64,000 nucleotides of DNA from Hydractinia symbiolongicarpus (taxonomy: Eukaryota > Cnidaria > Hydrozoa > Anthoathecata > Hydractiniidae). The notes beneath the pieces were generated by a model. That model was given only the letters and a program-made list of their open reading frames with translations, was not told where the DNA came from and searched no databases. The translations under genes were made by a program, and so were the position numbers. This document shows, one piece after another, positions 11,673 through 26,076 of the stretch. The stretch lies in the NCBI RefSeq assembly GCF_029227915.1, contig NC_079879.1:32556501-32620500 (forward strand), read 5' to 3'. How positions within the stretch are numbered: the stretch's first letter is position 1; each line of letters opens with the position of its first letter.

Positions 11673-13431
11673 TTAGACTTCATACTTATAAATGTGATAA
11701 ATGAGACAATTGGATCCCAAGAAATAACATTCTTCTTAATTTGACATGATTGCTCGACTTCGGCTATTACACTGGGCTCTGTGGTGGTGCTTTATTTAAA
11801 AGTGTAGATAAATAAGTCAGTTTTAACTGTGGGACCAATCCTAGCCGTTAGCGCGCGCTAAAGAAATAGAGAAAGTTTCAAAAACTACATTTCATTGACT
11901 TTCCAACGGTATCAGTCCGTTTGAGTTACAACGGTTGCGTCAAATATTCGTACCAACATGTATTTAGCGATACGTTTCTGATGTTACTAGGTTGCATCGC
12001 TTTTAACGGTGGAACGATTGACTATTGGACTTAATTGAACTGATTTTAGACTTTGAACTTATAAATGTGATAAATGAAACAATTGGATCCCCAGAAGTAA
12101 CATTCTTCTTAATTTGACATGATTGCTCGTCTTCAGCTTTCACACTGGGCGCTGTGGTAGCGCTTTACTTAGAAATAAAGATAAATAAGTCATTTTTTAC
12201 TGTGGGACCAATCCTAACCGTTAGCGCGCGCTGAAGAAATAGAGAAAGTTTCGAAAACTACATTTCATTGACTTACTAATGGTATCAGTCCGTTTGAGTT
12301 ACAACGGCTTGCGTCACATATTCGTACCAACATGTGCTTAGCGATATGTTCCTGATATTACTAGGTTCCATCGCTTTTAACGGTGGAACGATTGACTATG
12401 GGACTTAATTGAACTGATTTTAGACTTTAAACTTATAAATGTGATAAATGAAACAATTGGATTCCCAGAAGTAACCTTCTTCTTAATTTGACATGATTGC
12501 TCGACTTCAGCTTTCACACTGGGCGCTGTGGTAGCGCATTACTTAAAAATGTAGATAAATAAGTCATCTTTTACTGTGGGACAAATCCTAGCCGTTAGCG
12601 CGCGCTGACGAAATAGGATCAGCTTCAAGAGCTACATTTCATTGACTTACTAATGGTATCAGTCCGTTGGAGTTACAACAATTTGCGTCACACATTCGTA
12701 CCAACATGTGCTTAGCGATATGTTTCTGATATTACTAGGTTCCATCGCTTTTAACATTGAAACGATTGACTGTGTGAGTTAATTGAACTGATTTTAGACT
12801 TCAAACTTATAAATGTGATAAATGAGACAATTTGATCCCAAGAAATAACATTCTTCTTAATTTGACATCATTGCTCGACTTCGGCTATTACAGTGGGCTC
12901 TGTGGTGGTACTTTATTTAAAAGTGTAGATAAATAAGTCAGTTTTAACTGTGGGGCCAATCCTAGCCGTTAGCGCGCGCTGCAGAAATAGAGAAAAGTTC
13001 AAAAACTACATTTCATTGACTTTCTAACGGTATCAGTCCATTTGAGTTACAACGGGTTTTGTCACATCTTCGTACCAACATGTGTTTAGCGATATGTTTC
13101 TGATATTACTAGGTTCCATTGCTTTTAACAGTGAAACGATTGACTGTGTGACTTAATTGAACTGATTTTAAACTTCATACTTATAAATGTGATAAATGAG
13201 ACAATTGGATCCCAAGAAATAACATTCTTCTTAATTTGACATGATTGCTCGACTTCGGCTATTACACTGGGCTCTGTGGTGGTGCTTTATTTAAAAGTGT
13301 AGATAAATAAGTCAGTTTTAACTGTGGGACCAATCCTAGCCGTTAGCGCGCGCTGAAGAAATAGAGAAAGTTTCAATAACTACATTTCAATGACTTTCTA
13401 ACGGTATCAGTCCGTTTGAGTTACAACGGTT
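11673..13431. repeat. Mosaic monomers between two higher-order domains
   Basis: Monomers start at 11,937, 12,311, 12,685 and 13,059. The one at 12,311 is A-type on its left and D-type on its right (ggatcagcttcaagagct near 12,615), the last D dyad before 51 kb. The anchor at 13,059 is degenerate (ttgtca). I see no close local duplication of this stretch. Confidence 0.75.
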
Positions 13432-16400
13432 GCGTCAAATATTCGTACCAACATGTATTTAGCGATACGTTTCTGATGTTACTAGGTTGCATCGCTTTTA
13501 ACGGTGGAACGATTGACTATTGGACTTAATTGAACTGATTTTAGACTTTGAACTTATAAATGTGATAAATGAAACAATTGGATCCCCAGAAGTAACATTC
13601 TTCTTAATTTGACATGATTGCTCGACTTCAGCTTTCACACTGGGCGCTGTGGTAGCGCTTTACTTAAAAATGTAGATAAATAAATCATTTTTTACTGTGG
13701 GACCAATCCTAACCGTTAGCGCGCGCTGAAGAAATAGAAAAAGTTTCGAAAACTACATTTCATTGACTTTCTAACGGTATCAGCACGTTTGAGTTACAAC
13801 GGTTGCGTCACATATTCGTACCAACATGTATTTAGCGATATGTTTCTGATGTTACTAGGTTGCATCGCTTTTAACGGTGGAACGATTGACTATGGGACTT
13901 AATTAAACTGATTTTAGACTTTAAACTTATAAATGTGATAAATGAAACAATTGGATCCGCAGAAGTAACCTTCTTCTTAATTTGACGTGATTGCTCGACT
14001 TCAGCTTTCACACTGGGCGCTGTGGTAGCGCTTTACTTAAAAATGTAGATAACAAAGTCATTTTTTACTGTGGGACCAATCCTAACCGTTAGCGCGCACT
14101 GAAGAAATAGAGAAAGTTTCGAAAACTACATTTCATTGACTTTCTAACGGTATCAGTCCGTTTGAGTTACAACGGTTGCGTCACATATTCGTACCAACAT
14201 GTATTTAGCGATATGTTTCTGATATTACTAGGTTCCATTGCATTTAACAATGAAACGATTGACTGTGTGACTTAATTCAACTGATTTTAGACTTCAAACT
14301 TATAAATCTGATAAATGAGACAATTGGACTCCAAGAAATAACATTCTTTTTAATTTGACATGATTGCTCGACTTTAGCTATTACACTGGGCTCTGTGGTG
14401 GTGCTATATTTAAAAGTGTAGATAAATAAGTCAGTTTTAACTGTGGGACCAATCCTAGCCGTTAGCGCGCGCTGAAGAAATAGAGAAAGTTTCGAACACT
14501 ACATTTCATTGACTTTCTAACAGTATCTGTCCGTTTGAGTTACAACGGTTTGCGTCACATATTCGTACCAACATGTGTTTAGCGATATGTTTCTGATATT
14601 ACTAGGTTCCATCGCTTTTAACAGTGAAACGATTGACTGTGTGAATTAATTGAACTGATTTTTGACTTCATACTTATAAATGTGATAAATGAGACAATTG
14701 GATCCTAAAAAATAACATTCTTCTTAATTTGACATGATTGCTCTGCTTCGGCTATTACACTGGGCACTGTGGTGGTGCTTTATTTAAAAGTGTAGATAAA
14801 TAAGTCATTTTTTACTGTGGGACCAATCCTAACCGTTAGCGCGCGCTGAAGAAATAGAGAAAGTTTCGAAAACTACATTTCATTGACTTTCTAACGGTAT
14901 CAGTCCGCTTGAGTTGCAACGGTTTGCGTCACATATTCGTACCAACATGTGTTTTGCGATATGTTTCTGATATTACTAGGTTCCATCGCTTTTAACAGTG
15001 AAACGATTGACTGTGTGACTTAATTGAACTGATTTTAGACTTCATACTTATAAATGTGATAAATGAGACAATTGGATCCTAAGAAATAACATTCTTCTTA
15101 ATTTGACATGATTGCTCGGCTTCGGCTATTACACTGGGCACTGTGGTGGTGCTTTATTTAAAAGTGTAGATAAATAAGTCATTTTTTACTGTGGGACCAA
15201 TCCTAACCGTTAGCACGCGCTGAAGAAATAGAGAAAGTTTCGAAAACTACATTTCATTGACTTTCTAACGGTATCAGCCCGTCTGAGTTACAACGGTTGC
15301 GTCACATATTCGTACCAACATGTATTTAGCGATACGTTTCTGATGTTACTAGGTTGCATCGCTTTTAACGGTGGAACGATTGACTATTGGACTTAATTGA
15401 ACTGATTTTAGACTTTGAACTTATAAATGTGATAAATGAAACAATTGGATCCCCAGAAGTAACATTCTTCTTAATTTGACATGATTGCTCGACTTCAGCT
15501 TTCACACTGGGCGCTGTGGTAGCGCTTTACTCAAAAATGTAGATAAATAAGTCATTTTTTACTGTGGGACCAATCCTAACCGTTAGCGCGCGCTGAAGAA
15601 ATAGAGAAAGTTTCGAAAACTACATTTCATTGACTTTCTAACGGTATCAGTCCGCTTGAGTTACAACGGTTGCATCACATATTCGTACCAACATGTATTT
15701 AGTGATATGTTTCTGATATTACTAGGTTCCATTGCTTTTAACAATGAAACGATTGACTGTGTGACTTAATTCAACTGATTTTAGACTTCAAACTTATAAA
15801 TCTGATAAATGAGACAATTGGACTCCAAGAAATAACATTCTTTTTAATTTGACATGATTGCTCGACTTCAGCTATTACACTGGGCTCTGTGGTGGTGCTA
15901 TATTTAAAAGTGTAGATAAATAAGTCAGTTTTAACTGTGAGACCAATCCTAGCCGTTAGCGCGCGCTGAAGAAATAGAGAAAGTTTCGAACACTACATTT
16001 CATTGACTTTCTAACAGTATCTGTCCGTTTGAGTTACAACGGTTTGCGTCACATATTCGTACCAACATGTGTTTAGCGATATGTTTCTGATATTACTAGG
16101 TTCCATCGCTTTTAACAGTGAAACGATTGACTGTGTGACTTAATTGAACTGATTTTAGACTTCATACTTATAAATGTGATAAATGAGACAATTGGATCCT
16201 AAGAAATAACATTCTTCTTAATTTGACATGATTGCTCGGCTTCGGCTATTACACTGGGCACTGTGGTGGTGCTTTATTTAAAAGTGTAGATAAATAAGTC
16301 ATTTTTTACTGTGGGACCAATCCTAACCGTTAGCGCGCGCTGAAGAAATAGAGAAAGTTTCGAAAACTACATTTCATTGACTTTCTAACGGTATCAGCCC

Positions 16401-18660
16401 GTTTGAGTTACAACGGTTGCGTCACATATTCGTACCAACATGTATTTAGCGATACGTTTCTGATGTTACTAGGTTGCATCGCTTTTAACGGTGGAACGAT
16501 TGACTATTGGACTTAATTGAACTGATTTTAGACTTTGAACTTATAAATGTGATAAATAAAACAATTGGATCCCCAGAAGTAACATTCTTCTTAATTTGAC
16601 ATGATTGCTCGACTTCAGCTTTCACACTGGGCGCTGTGGTAGCGCTTTACTCAAAAATGTAGATAAATAAGTCATTTTTTACTGTGGGACCAATCCTAAC
16701 CGTTAGCGCGCGCTGAAGAAATAGAGAAAGTTTCGAAAACTACATTTCATTGACTTTCTAACGGTATCAGTCCGCTTGAGTTACAACGGGTTGCGTCACA
16801 TCTTCGTACCAACATGTGTTTAGCGATATGTTTCTGATAATACTAGGTTCCATTGCTTTTAACAGTGAAACGATTGACTGTGTGACTTAATTGAACTGAT
16901 TTTAGACTTCAAACTTATAAATGTGATAAATGAGACAATTGGACTCCAAGAAATAACATTCTTTTTAATTTGACATGATTGCTCCACTTCAGCTATTACA
17001 CTGGGCTCTGTGGTGGTGCTATATTTAAAAGTGTAGATAAATAAGTCAGTCTTAACTGTGGGACCAATCCTAGCCGTTAGCGCGCGCTGAAGAAATAGAG
17101 AAAGTTTCGAAAACTACATTTCATTGACTTTCTAACGGTATCAGTCCGCTTGAGTTACAACGGGTTGGGTCACATCTTCGTACCAACATGTGTTTAGCGA
17201 TATGTTTCTGATATTACTAGGTTCCATTGCTTTTAACAGTGAAACGATTGACTGTGTGACTTAATTGAACTGATTTTAGACTTCAAACTTATAAATGTGA
17301 TAAATGAGACAATTGGACTCCAAGAAATAACATTCTTTTTAATTTGACATGATTGCTCGACTTCAGCTATTACACTGGGCTCTGTGGTGGTGCTATATTT
17401 AAAAGTGTAAATAAATAAGTCAGTTTTAACTGTGGAACCAATCCTAGCCGTTAGCGCGCGCTGAAGAAATAGAGAAAGTTTCGAACACTACATTTCATTG
17501 ACTTTCTAACGGTATCTGTTCGTTTGAGTTACAACGGTTTGCGTCACATATTCGTACCAACATGTGTTTAGCGATATGTTTCTGATATTACTAGGTTCCA
17601 TCGCTTTTAACAGTGAAACGATTGACTGTGTGACTTAATTGAACTGATTTTAGACTTCATACTTATAAATGTGATAAATGAGACAATTGGATCCCAAGAA
17701 ATAACATTCTTCTTAATTTGACATGATTGCTCGACTTCGGCTATTACACTGGGCTCTGTGGTGGTGCTTTATTTAAAAGTGTAGATAAATAAGTCAGTTT
17801 TAACTGTGGGACCAATCCTAGCCGTTAGCGTGCGCTGAAGAAATAGAGAAAGTTTCAAAAACTACATTTCATTGACTTTCTAACGGTATCAGTCCGTTTG
17901 AGTTACAACGGTTGCGTCAAATATTCGTACCAACATGTATTTAGCGATACGTTTCTGATGTTACTAGGTTGCATCGCTTTTAACGGTGGAACGATTGACT
18001 ATTGGACTTAATTGAACTGATTTTAGACTTTGAACTTATAAATGTGATAAATGAAACAATTGGATCCCCTGAAGTAACATTCTTCTTAATTTGACATGAT
18101 TGCTCGACTTCAGCTTTCACACTGGGCGCTGTGGTAGCGCTTTACTTAAAAATGTAGATAAATAAGTCATTTCTTACTGTGGGAGCAATCCTAACCGTTA
18201 GCGCGCGCTGAAGAAATAGAGAAAGTTTCGAAAACTACATTTCATTGACTTTCCAACGGTATCAGCCCGTTTGAGTTACAACGGTTTGCGTCACATATTC
18301 GTACCAACATGTGTTTAGCGATATGTTTCTGATATTACTAGGTTCCATCGCTTTTAACAGTGAAACGATTGACTGTGTGACTTAATTGAACTGATTTTAG
18401 ACTTCAAACTTATAAATGTGATAAATGAGACAATTGGATCCCAAGAAATAACATTCTTCTTAATTTGACATGATTGCTTGGCTTCGGCTATTACACTGGG
18501 CACTGTGGTGGTGCTTTATTTAAAAGTGTAGATAAATAAGTCATTTTTTACTGTGGGACCAATCCTAACCGTTAGCGCGCGCTGAAGAAATAGAGAAAGT
18601 TTCGAAAACTACATTTCATTGACTTTCTAACGGTATCAGCCCGTTTGAGTTACAACGGTT
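13432..18660. repeat. 14-mer higher-order repeat, copy 1 (5,229 bp)
   Basis: Fourteen monomers of types A, B and C only, starting at 13,432 and ending before 18,661. Private variants match copy 2 at exactly +5,229: cagcacgttt at 13,781 and 19,010, tgcatcacat at 15,671 and 20,900, and the variant gcgcgcactg near 14,092 and 19,321. The last six monomers (16,419-18,660) form the 6-mer that was amplified again at 23,886. Confidence 0.92.
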
Positions 18661-21600
18661 GCGTCACATATTCGTACCAACATGTATTTAGCGATACGTT
18701 TCTGATGTTACTAGGTTGCATCGCTTTTAACGGTGGAACGATTGACTATTGGACTTAATTGAACTGATTTTAGACTTTGAACTTATAAATGTGATAAATG
18801 AAACAATTGGATCCCCAGAAGTAACATTCTTCTTAATTTGACATGATTGCTCGACTTCAGCTTTCACACTGGGCGCTGTGGTAGCGCTTTACTTAAAAAT
18901 GTAGATAAATAAGTCATTTTTTACTGTGGGACCAATCCTAACCGTTAGCGCGCGCTGAAGAAATAGAAAAAGTTTCGAAAACTACATTTCATTGACTTTC
19001 TAACGGTATCAGCACGTTTGAGTTACAACGGTTGCGTCACATATTCGTACCAACATGTATTTAGCGATATGTTTCTGATGTTACTAGGTTGCATCGCTTT
19101 TAACGGTGGAACGATTGACTATGGGACTTAATTAAACTGATTTTAGACTTTAAACTTATAAATGTGATAAATGAAACAATTGGATCCGCAGAAGTAACCT
19201 TCTTCTTAATTTGACGTGATTGCTCGACTTCAGCTTTCACACTGGGCGCTGTGGTAGCGCTTTACTTAAAAATGTAGATAAATAAGTCATTTTTTACTGT
19301 GGGACCAATCCTAACCGTTAGCGCGCACTGAAGAAATAGAGAAAGTTTCGAAAACTACATTTCATTGACTTTCTAACGGTATCAGTCCGTTTGAGTTACA
19401 ACGGTTGCGTCACATATTCGTACCAACATGTATTTAGCGATATGTTTCTGATATTACTAGGTTCCATTGCATTTAACAATGAAACGATTGACTGTGTGAC
19501 TTAATTCAACTGATTTTAGACTTCAAACTTATAAATCTGATAAATGAGACAATTGGACTCCAAGAAATAACATTCTTTTTAATTTGACATGATTGCTCGA
19601 CTTCAGCTATTACACTGGGCTCTGTGGTGGTGCTATATTTAAAAGTGTAGATAAATAAGTCAGTTTTAACTGTGGGACCAATCCTAGCCGTTAGCGCGCG
19701 CTGAAGAAATAGAGAAAGTTTCGAACACTACATTTCATTGACTTTCTAACAGTATCTGTCCGTTTGAGTTACAACGGTTTGCGTCACATATTCGTACCAA
19801 CATGTGTTTAGCGATATGTTTCTGATATTACTAGGTTCCATCGCTTTTAACAGTGAAACGATTGACTGTGTGAATTAATTGAACTGATTTTTGACTTCAT
19901 ACTTATAAATGTGATAAATGAGACAATTGGATCCTAAGAAATAACATTCTTCTTAATTTGACATGATTGCTCTGCTTCGGCTATTACACTGGGCACTGTG
20001 GTGGTGCTTTATTTAAAAGTGTAGATAAATAAGTCATTTTTTACTGTGGGACCAATCCTAACCGTTAGCGCGCGCTGAAGAAATAGAGAAAGTTTCGAAA
20101 ACTACATTTCATTGACTTTCTAACGGTATCAGTCCGCTTGAGTTGCAACGGTTTGCGTCACATATTCGTACCAACATGTGTTTTGCGATATGTTTCTGAT
20201 ATTACTAGGTTCCATCGCTTTTAACAGTGAAACGATTGACTGTGTGACTTAATTGAACTGATTTTAGACTTCATACTTATAAATGTGATAAATGAGACAA
20301 TTGGATCCTAAGAAATAACATTCTTCTTAATTTGACATGATTGCTCGGCTTCGGCTATTACACTGGGCACTGTGGTGGTGCTTTATTTAAAAGTGTAGAT
20401 AAATAAGTCATTTTTTACTGTGGGACCAATCCTAACCGTTAGCACGCGCTGAAGAAATAGAGAAAGTTTCGAAAACTACATTTCATTGACTTTCTAACGG
20501 TATCAGCCCGTCTGAGTTACAACGGTTGCGTCACATATTCGTACCAACATGTATTTAGCGATACGTTTCTGATGTTACTAGGTTGCATCGCTTTTAACGG
20601 TGGAACGATTGACTATTGGACTTAATTGAACTGATTTTAGACTTTGAACTTATAAATGTGATAAATGAAACAATTGGATCCCCAGAAGTAACATTCTTCT
20701 TAATTTGACATGATTGCTCGACATCAGCTTTCACACTGGGCGCTGTGGTAGCGCTTTACTCAAAAATGTAGATAAATAAGTCATTTTTTACTGTGGGACC
20801 AATCCTAACCGTTAGCGCGCGCTGAAGAAATAGAGAAAGTTTCGAAAACTACATTTCATTGACTTTCTAACGGTATCAGTCCGCTTGAGTTACAACGGTT
20901 GCATCACATATTCGTACCAACATGTATTTAGTGATATGTTTCTGATATTACTAGGTTCCATTGCTTTTAACAATGAAACGATTGACTGTGTGACTTAATT
21001 CAACTGATTTTAGACTTCAAACTTATAAATCTGATAAATGAGACAATTGGACTCCAAGAAATAACATTCTTTTTAATTTGACATGATTGCTCGACTTCAG
21101 CTATTACACTGGGCTCTGTGGTGGTGCTATATTTAAAAGTGTAGATAAATAAGTCAGTTTTAACTGTGAGACCAATCCTAGCCGTTAGCGCGCGCTGAAT
21201 AAATAGAGAAAGTTTCGAACACTACATTTCATTGACTTTCTAACAGTATCTGTCCGTTTGAGTTACAACGGTTTGCGTCACATATTCGTACCAACATGTG
21301 TTTAGCGATATGTTTCTGATATTACTAGGTTCCATCGCTTTTAACAGTGAAACGATTGACTGTGTGACTTAATTGAACTGATTTTAGACTTCATACTTAT
21401 AAATGTGATAAATGAGACAATTGGATCCTAAGAAATAACATTCTTCTTAATTTGACATGATTGCTCGGCTTCGGCTATTACACTGGGCACTGTGGTGGTG
21501 CTTTATTTAAAAGTGTAGATAAATAAGTCATTTTTTACTGTGGGACCAATCCTAACCGTTAGCGCTGAAGAAATAGAGAAAGTTTCGAAAACTACATTTC

Positions 21601-23885
21601 ATTGACTTTCTAACGGTATCAGCCCGTTTGAGTTACAACGGTTGCGTCACATATTCGTACCAACATGTATTTAGCGATACGTTTCTGATGTTACTAGGTT
21701 GCATCGCTTTTAACGGTGGAACGATTGACTATTGGACTTAATTGAACTGATTTTAGACTTTGAACTTATAAATGTGATAAATAAAACAATTGGATCCCCA
21801 GAAGTAACATTCTTCTTAATTTGACATGATTGCTCGACTTCAGCTTTCACACTGGGCGCTGTGGTAGCGCTTTACTCAAAAATGTAGATAAATAAGTCAT
21901 TTTTTACTGTGGGACCAATCCTAACCGTTAGCGCGCGCTGAAGAAATAGAGAAAGTTTCGAAAACTACATTTCATTGACTTTCTAACGGTATCAGTCCGC
22001 TTGAGTTACAACGGGTTGCGTCACATCTTCGTACCAACATGTGTTTAGCGATATGTTTCTGATAATACTAGGTTCCATTGCTTTTAACAGTGAAACGATT
22101 GACTGTGTGACTTAATTGAACTGATTTTAGACTTCAAACTTATAAATGTGATAAATGAGACAATTGGACTCCAAGAAATAACATTCTTTTTAATTTGACA
22201 TGATTGCTCGACTTCAGCTATTACACTGGGCTCTGTGGTGGTGCTATATTTAAAAGTGTAGATAAATAAGTCAGTCTTAACTGTGGGACCAATCCTAGCC
22301 GTTAGCGCGCGCTGAAGAAATAGAGAAAGTTTCGAAAACTACATTTCATTGACTTTCTAACGGTATCAGTCCGCTTGAGTTACAACGGGTTGGGTCACAT
22401 CTTCGTACCAACATGTGTTTAGCGATATGTTTCTGATATTACTAGGTTCCATTGCTTTTAACAGTGAAACGATTGACTGTGTGACTTAATTGAACTGATT
22501 TTAGACTTCAAACTTATAAATGTGATAAATGAGACAATTGGACTCCAAGAAATAACATTCTTTTTAATTTGACATGATTGCTCGACTTCAGCTATTACAC
22601 TGGGCTCTGTGGTGGTGCTATATTTAAAAGTGTAGATAAATAAGTCAGTTTTAACTGTGGAACCAATCCTAGCCGGTAGCGCGCGCTGAAGAAATAGAGA
22701 AAGTTTCGAACACTACATTTCATTGACTTTCTAACGGTATCTGTCCGTTTGAGTTACAACGGTTTGCGTCACATATTCGTACCAACATGTGTTTAGCGAT
22801 ATGTTTCTGATATTACTAGGTTCCATCGCTTTTAACAGTGAAACGATTGACTGTGTGACTTAATTGAACTGATTTTAGACTTCATACTTATAAATGTGAT
22901 AAATGAGACAATTGGATCCCAAGAAATAACATTCTTCTTAATTTGACATGATTGCTCGACTTCGGCTATTACACTGGGCTCTGTGGTGGTGCTTTATTTA
23001 AAAGTGTAGATAAATAAGTCAGTTTTAACTGTGGGACCAATCCTAGCCGTTAGCGTGCGCTGAAGAAATAGAGAAAGTTTCAAAAACTACATTTCATTGA
23101 CTTTCTAACGGTATCAGTCCGTTTGAGTTACAACGGTTGCGTCAAATATTCGTACCAACATGTATTTAGCGATACGTTTCTGATGTTACTAGGTTGCATC
23201 GCTTTTAACGGTGGAACGATTGACTATTGGACTTAATTGAACTGATTTTAGACTTTGAACTTATAAATGTGATAAATGAAACAATTGGATCCCCTGAAGT
23301 AACATTCTTCTTAATTTGACATGATTGCTCGACTTCAGCTTTCACACTGGGCGCTGTGGTAGCGCTTTACTTAAAAATGTAGATAAATAAGTCATTTCTT
23401 ACTGTGGGAGCAATCCTAACCGTTAGCGCGCGCTGAAGAAATAGAGAAAGTTTCGAAAACTACATTTCATTGACTTTCCAACGGTATCAGCCCGTTTGAG
23501 TTACAACGGTTTGCGTCACATATTCGTACCAACATGTGTTTAGCGATATGTTTCTGATATTACTAGTTTCCATCGCTTTTAACAGTGAAACGATTGACTG
23601 TGTGACTTAATTGAACTGATTTTAGACTTCAAACTTATAAATGTGATAAATGAGACAATTGGATCCCAAGAAATAACATTCTTCTTAATTTGACATGATT
23701 GCTTGGCTTCGGCTATTACACTGGGCACTGTGGTGGTGCTTTATTTAAAAGTGTAGATAAATAAGTCATTTTTTACTGTGGGACCAATCCTAACCGTTAG
23801 CGCGCGCTGAAGAAATAGAGAAAGTTTCGAAAACTACATTTCATTGACTTTCTAACGGTATCAGCCCGTTTGAGTTACAACGGTT
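18661..23885. repeat. 14-mer higher-order repeat, copy 2 (5,225 bp)
   Basis: It matches copy 1 monomer for monomer. It is four bases shorter because the GC core at 21,561 reads AGCGCT, having lost two GC steps. After that point the offset to copy 1 is 5,225. Only scattered single-base differences were seen, so the duplication is fairly recent. Confidence 0.92.
21561..21566. other. Contracted GC core, AGCGCT
   Basis: The usual A(GC)4T core is reduced to A(GC)2T, making this monomer (21,275-21,643) 369 bp long. The matching place in copy 1, near 16,332, has the full core, so the loss happened after the 14-mer duplication. Slippage is the likely cause. Confidence 0.85.
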
Positions 23886-25753
23886 GCGTCACATATTCGT
23901 ACCAACATGTATTTAGCGATACGTTTCTGATGTTACTAGGTTGCATCGCTTTTAACGGTGGAACGATTGACTATTGGACTTAATTGAACTGATTTTAGAC
24001 TTTGAACTTATAAATGTGATAAATGAAACAATTGGATCCCCAGAAGTAACATTCTTCTTAATTTGACATGATTGCTCGACTTCAGCTTTCACACTGGGCG
24101 CTGTGGTAGCGCTTTACTCAAAAATGTAGATAAATAAGTCATTTTTTACTGTGGGACCAATCCTAACCGTTAGCGCGCGCTGAAGAAATAGAGAAAGTTT
24201 CGAAAACTACATTTCATTGACTTTCTAACGGTATCAGTCCGCTTGAGTTACAACGGGTTGCGTCACATCTTCGTACCAACATGTGTTTAGCGATATGTTT
24301 CTGATAATACTAGGTTCCATTGCTTTTAACAGTGAAACGATTGACTGTGTGACTTAATTGAACTGATTTTAGACTTCAAACTTATAAATGTGATAAATGA
24401 GACAATTGGACTCCAAGAAATAACATTCTTTTTAATTTGACATGATTGCTCGACTTCAGCTATTACACTGGGCTCTGTGGTGGTGCTATATTTAAAAGTG
24501 TAGATAAATAAGTCAGTCTTAACTGTGGGACCAATCCTAGCCGTTAGCGCGCGCTGAAGAAATAGAGAAAGTTTCGAAAACTACATTTCATTGACTTTCT
24601 AACGGTATCAGTCCGCTTGAGTTACAACGGGTTGGGTCACATCTTCGTACCAACATGTGTTTAGCGATATGTTTCTGATATTACTAGGTTCCATTGCTTT
24701 TAACAGTGAAACGATTGACTGTGTGACTTAATTGAACTGATTTTAGACTTCAAACTTATAAATGTGATAAATGAGACAATTGGACTCCAAGAAATAACAT
24801 TCTTTTTAATTTGACATGATTGCTCGACTTCAGCTATTACACTGGGCTCTGTGGTGGTGCTATATTTAAAAGTGTAGATAAATAAGTCAGTCTTAACTGT
24901 GGGACCAATCCTAGCCGTTAGCGCGCGCTGAAGAAATAGAGAAAGTTTCGAACACTACATTTCATTGACTTTCTAACGGTATCTGTCCGTTTGAGTTACA
25001 ACGGTTTGCGTCACATATTCGTACCAACATGTGTTTAGCGATATGTTTCTGATATTACTAGGTTCCATCGCTTTTAACAGTGAAACGATTGACTGTGTGA
25101 CTTAATTGAACTGATTTTAGACTTCATACTTATAAATGTGATAAATGAGACAATTGGATCCCAAGAAATAACATTCTTCTTAATTTGACATGATTGCTCG
25201 ACTTCGGCTATTACACTGGGCTCTGTGGTGGTGCTTTATTTGAAAGTGTAGATAAATAAGTCAGTTTTAACTGTGGGACCAATCCTAGCCGTTAGCGTGC
25301 GCTGAAGAAATAGAGAAAGTTTCAAAAACTACATTTCATTGACTTTCTAACGGTATCAGTCCGTTTGAGTTACAACGGTTGCGTCAAATATTCGTACCAA
25401 CATGTATTTAGCGATACGTTTCTGATGTTACTAGGTTGCATCGCTTTTAACGGTGGAACGATTGACTATTGGACTTAATTGAACTGATTTTAGACTTTGA
25501 ACTTATAAATGTGATAAATGAAACAATTGGATCCCCTGAAGTAACATTCTTCTTAATTTGACATGATTGCTCGACTTCAGCTTTCACCCTGGGCGCTGTG
25601 GTAGCGCTTTACTTAAAAATGTAGATAAATAAGTCATTTCTTACTGTGGGAGCAATCCTAACCGTTAGCGCGCGCTGAAGAAATAGAGAAAGTTTCGAAA
25701 ACTACATTTCATTGACTTTCCAACGGTATCAGGCCGTTTGAGTTACAACGGTT
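23886..25753. repeat. Partial third copy: five monomers of the 6-mer (offset 2,242)
   Basis: The monomers at 23,886, 24,260, 24,634, 25,008 and 25,381 match those at 21,644, 22,018, 22,392, 22,766 and 23,139, and also 16,419-18,287. Shared rare variants are tttactcaaaaatg, the gttgggtcac anchor and atcccctgaagtaac. The match ends at about 25,730, where the tail reads caggccgttt. Confidence 0.9.
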
Positions 25754-26039
25754 GCGTCACATATTCGTACCAACAAGTATTTAGCGATATGTTTCTGGTG
25801 TTACTAGGTTGCATCGCTTTTAACGGTGAAACGATTGACTATGGGACTTAATTGAACTGATTTTAGACTTTAAACTTATAAATGTGATAAATGAAACAAT
25901 TGGATCCCCAGAAGTAACCTTCTTCTTAATTTGACATGATTGCTCGACTTCAGCTTTCACACTGGGCGCTGTGGTAGCGCTTTACTTAAAAATGTAGATA
26001 AATAAGTCATTTTTTACTGTGGGACCAATCCTAACCGTT

Positions 26040-26049
26040 AGCGCGCGCT
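26040..26049. other. GC-alternating palindrome AGCGCGCGCT (reference copy)
   Basis: A perfect 10-bp palindrome made of A(GC)4T, found once in nearly every full monomer in an otherwise AT-rich sequence. It contains the GCGCGC hexamer (the BssHII site). Alternating purine-pyrimidine GC tracts are known to favour Z-DNA. It is conserved in all subfamilies, but a few copies are shortened (AGCGCGCT at about 5,510 and 9,610; AGCGCT at 21,561) or carry CpG transitions. The function is unknown. Confidence 0.85.
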
Positions 26050-26063
26050 GAAGAAATAGAGAA

Positions 26064-26076
26064 AGTTTCGAAAACT
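26064..26076. other. Short dyad AGTTT-cga-AAACT (subfamily A form)
   Basis: Five-base inverted arms with a three-base spacer lie about 15 bases after the GC palindrome. The inner eight bases TTTCGAAA are themselves palindromic. Many monomers carry caa as the spacer in place of cga without changing the arms. In many C monomers the right arm reads ACACT, which breaks one pair. Confidence 0.75.

Noticed and set aside
25764-25780. Possible CENP-B box at attcgtaccaacaagta
   Set aside because: It fits the first half of the vertebrate CENP-B box (TTCG, then A at position 10) but lacks the CGGG at positions 13-16, here and in the common variant ending atgta.
25872-25895. TATA-like cttataaatg as a promoter in each monomer
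   Set aside because: AT-rich sequence gives such matches by chance, and no transcript structure or downstream element supports it.
25897-25907. CAATTG and GGATCC as functional dyads
   Set aside because: Short palindromes that vary between subfamilies (C and E lack GGATCC); useful only as restriction markers.
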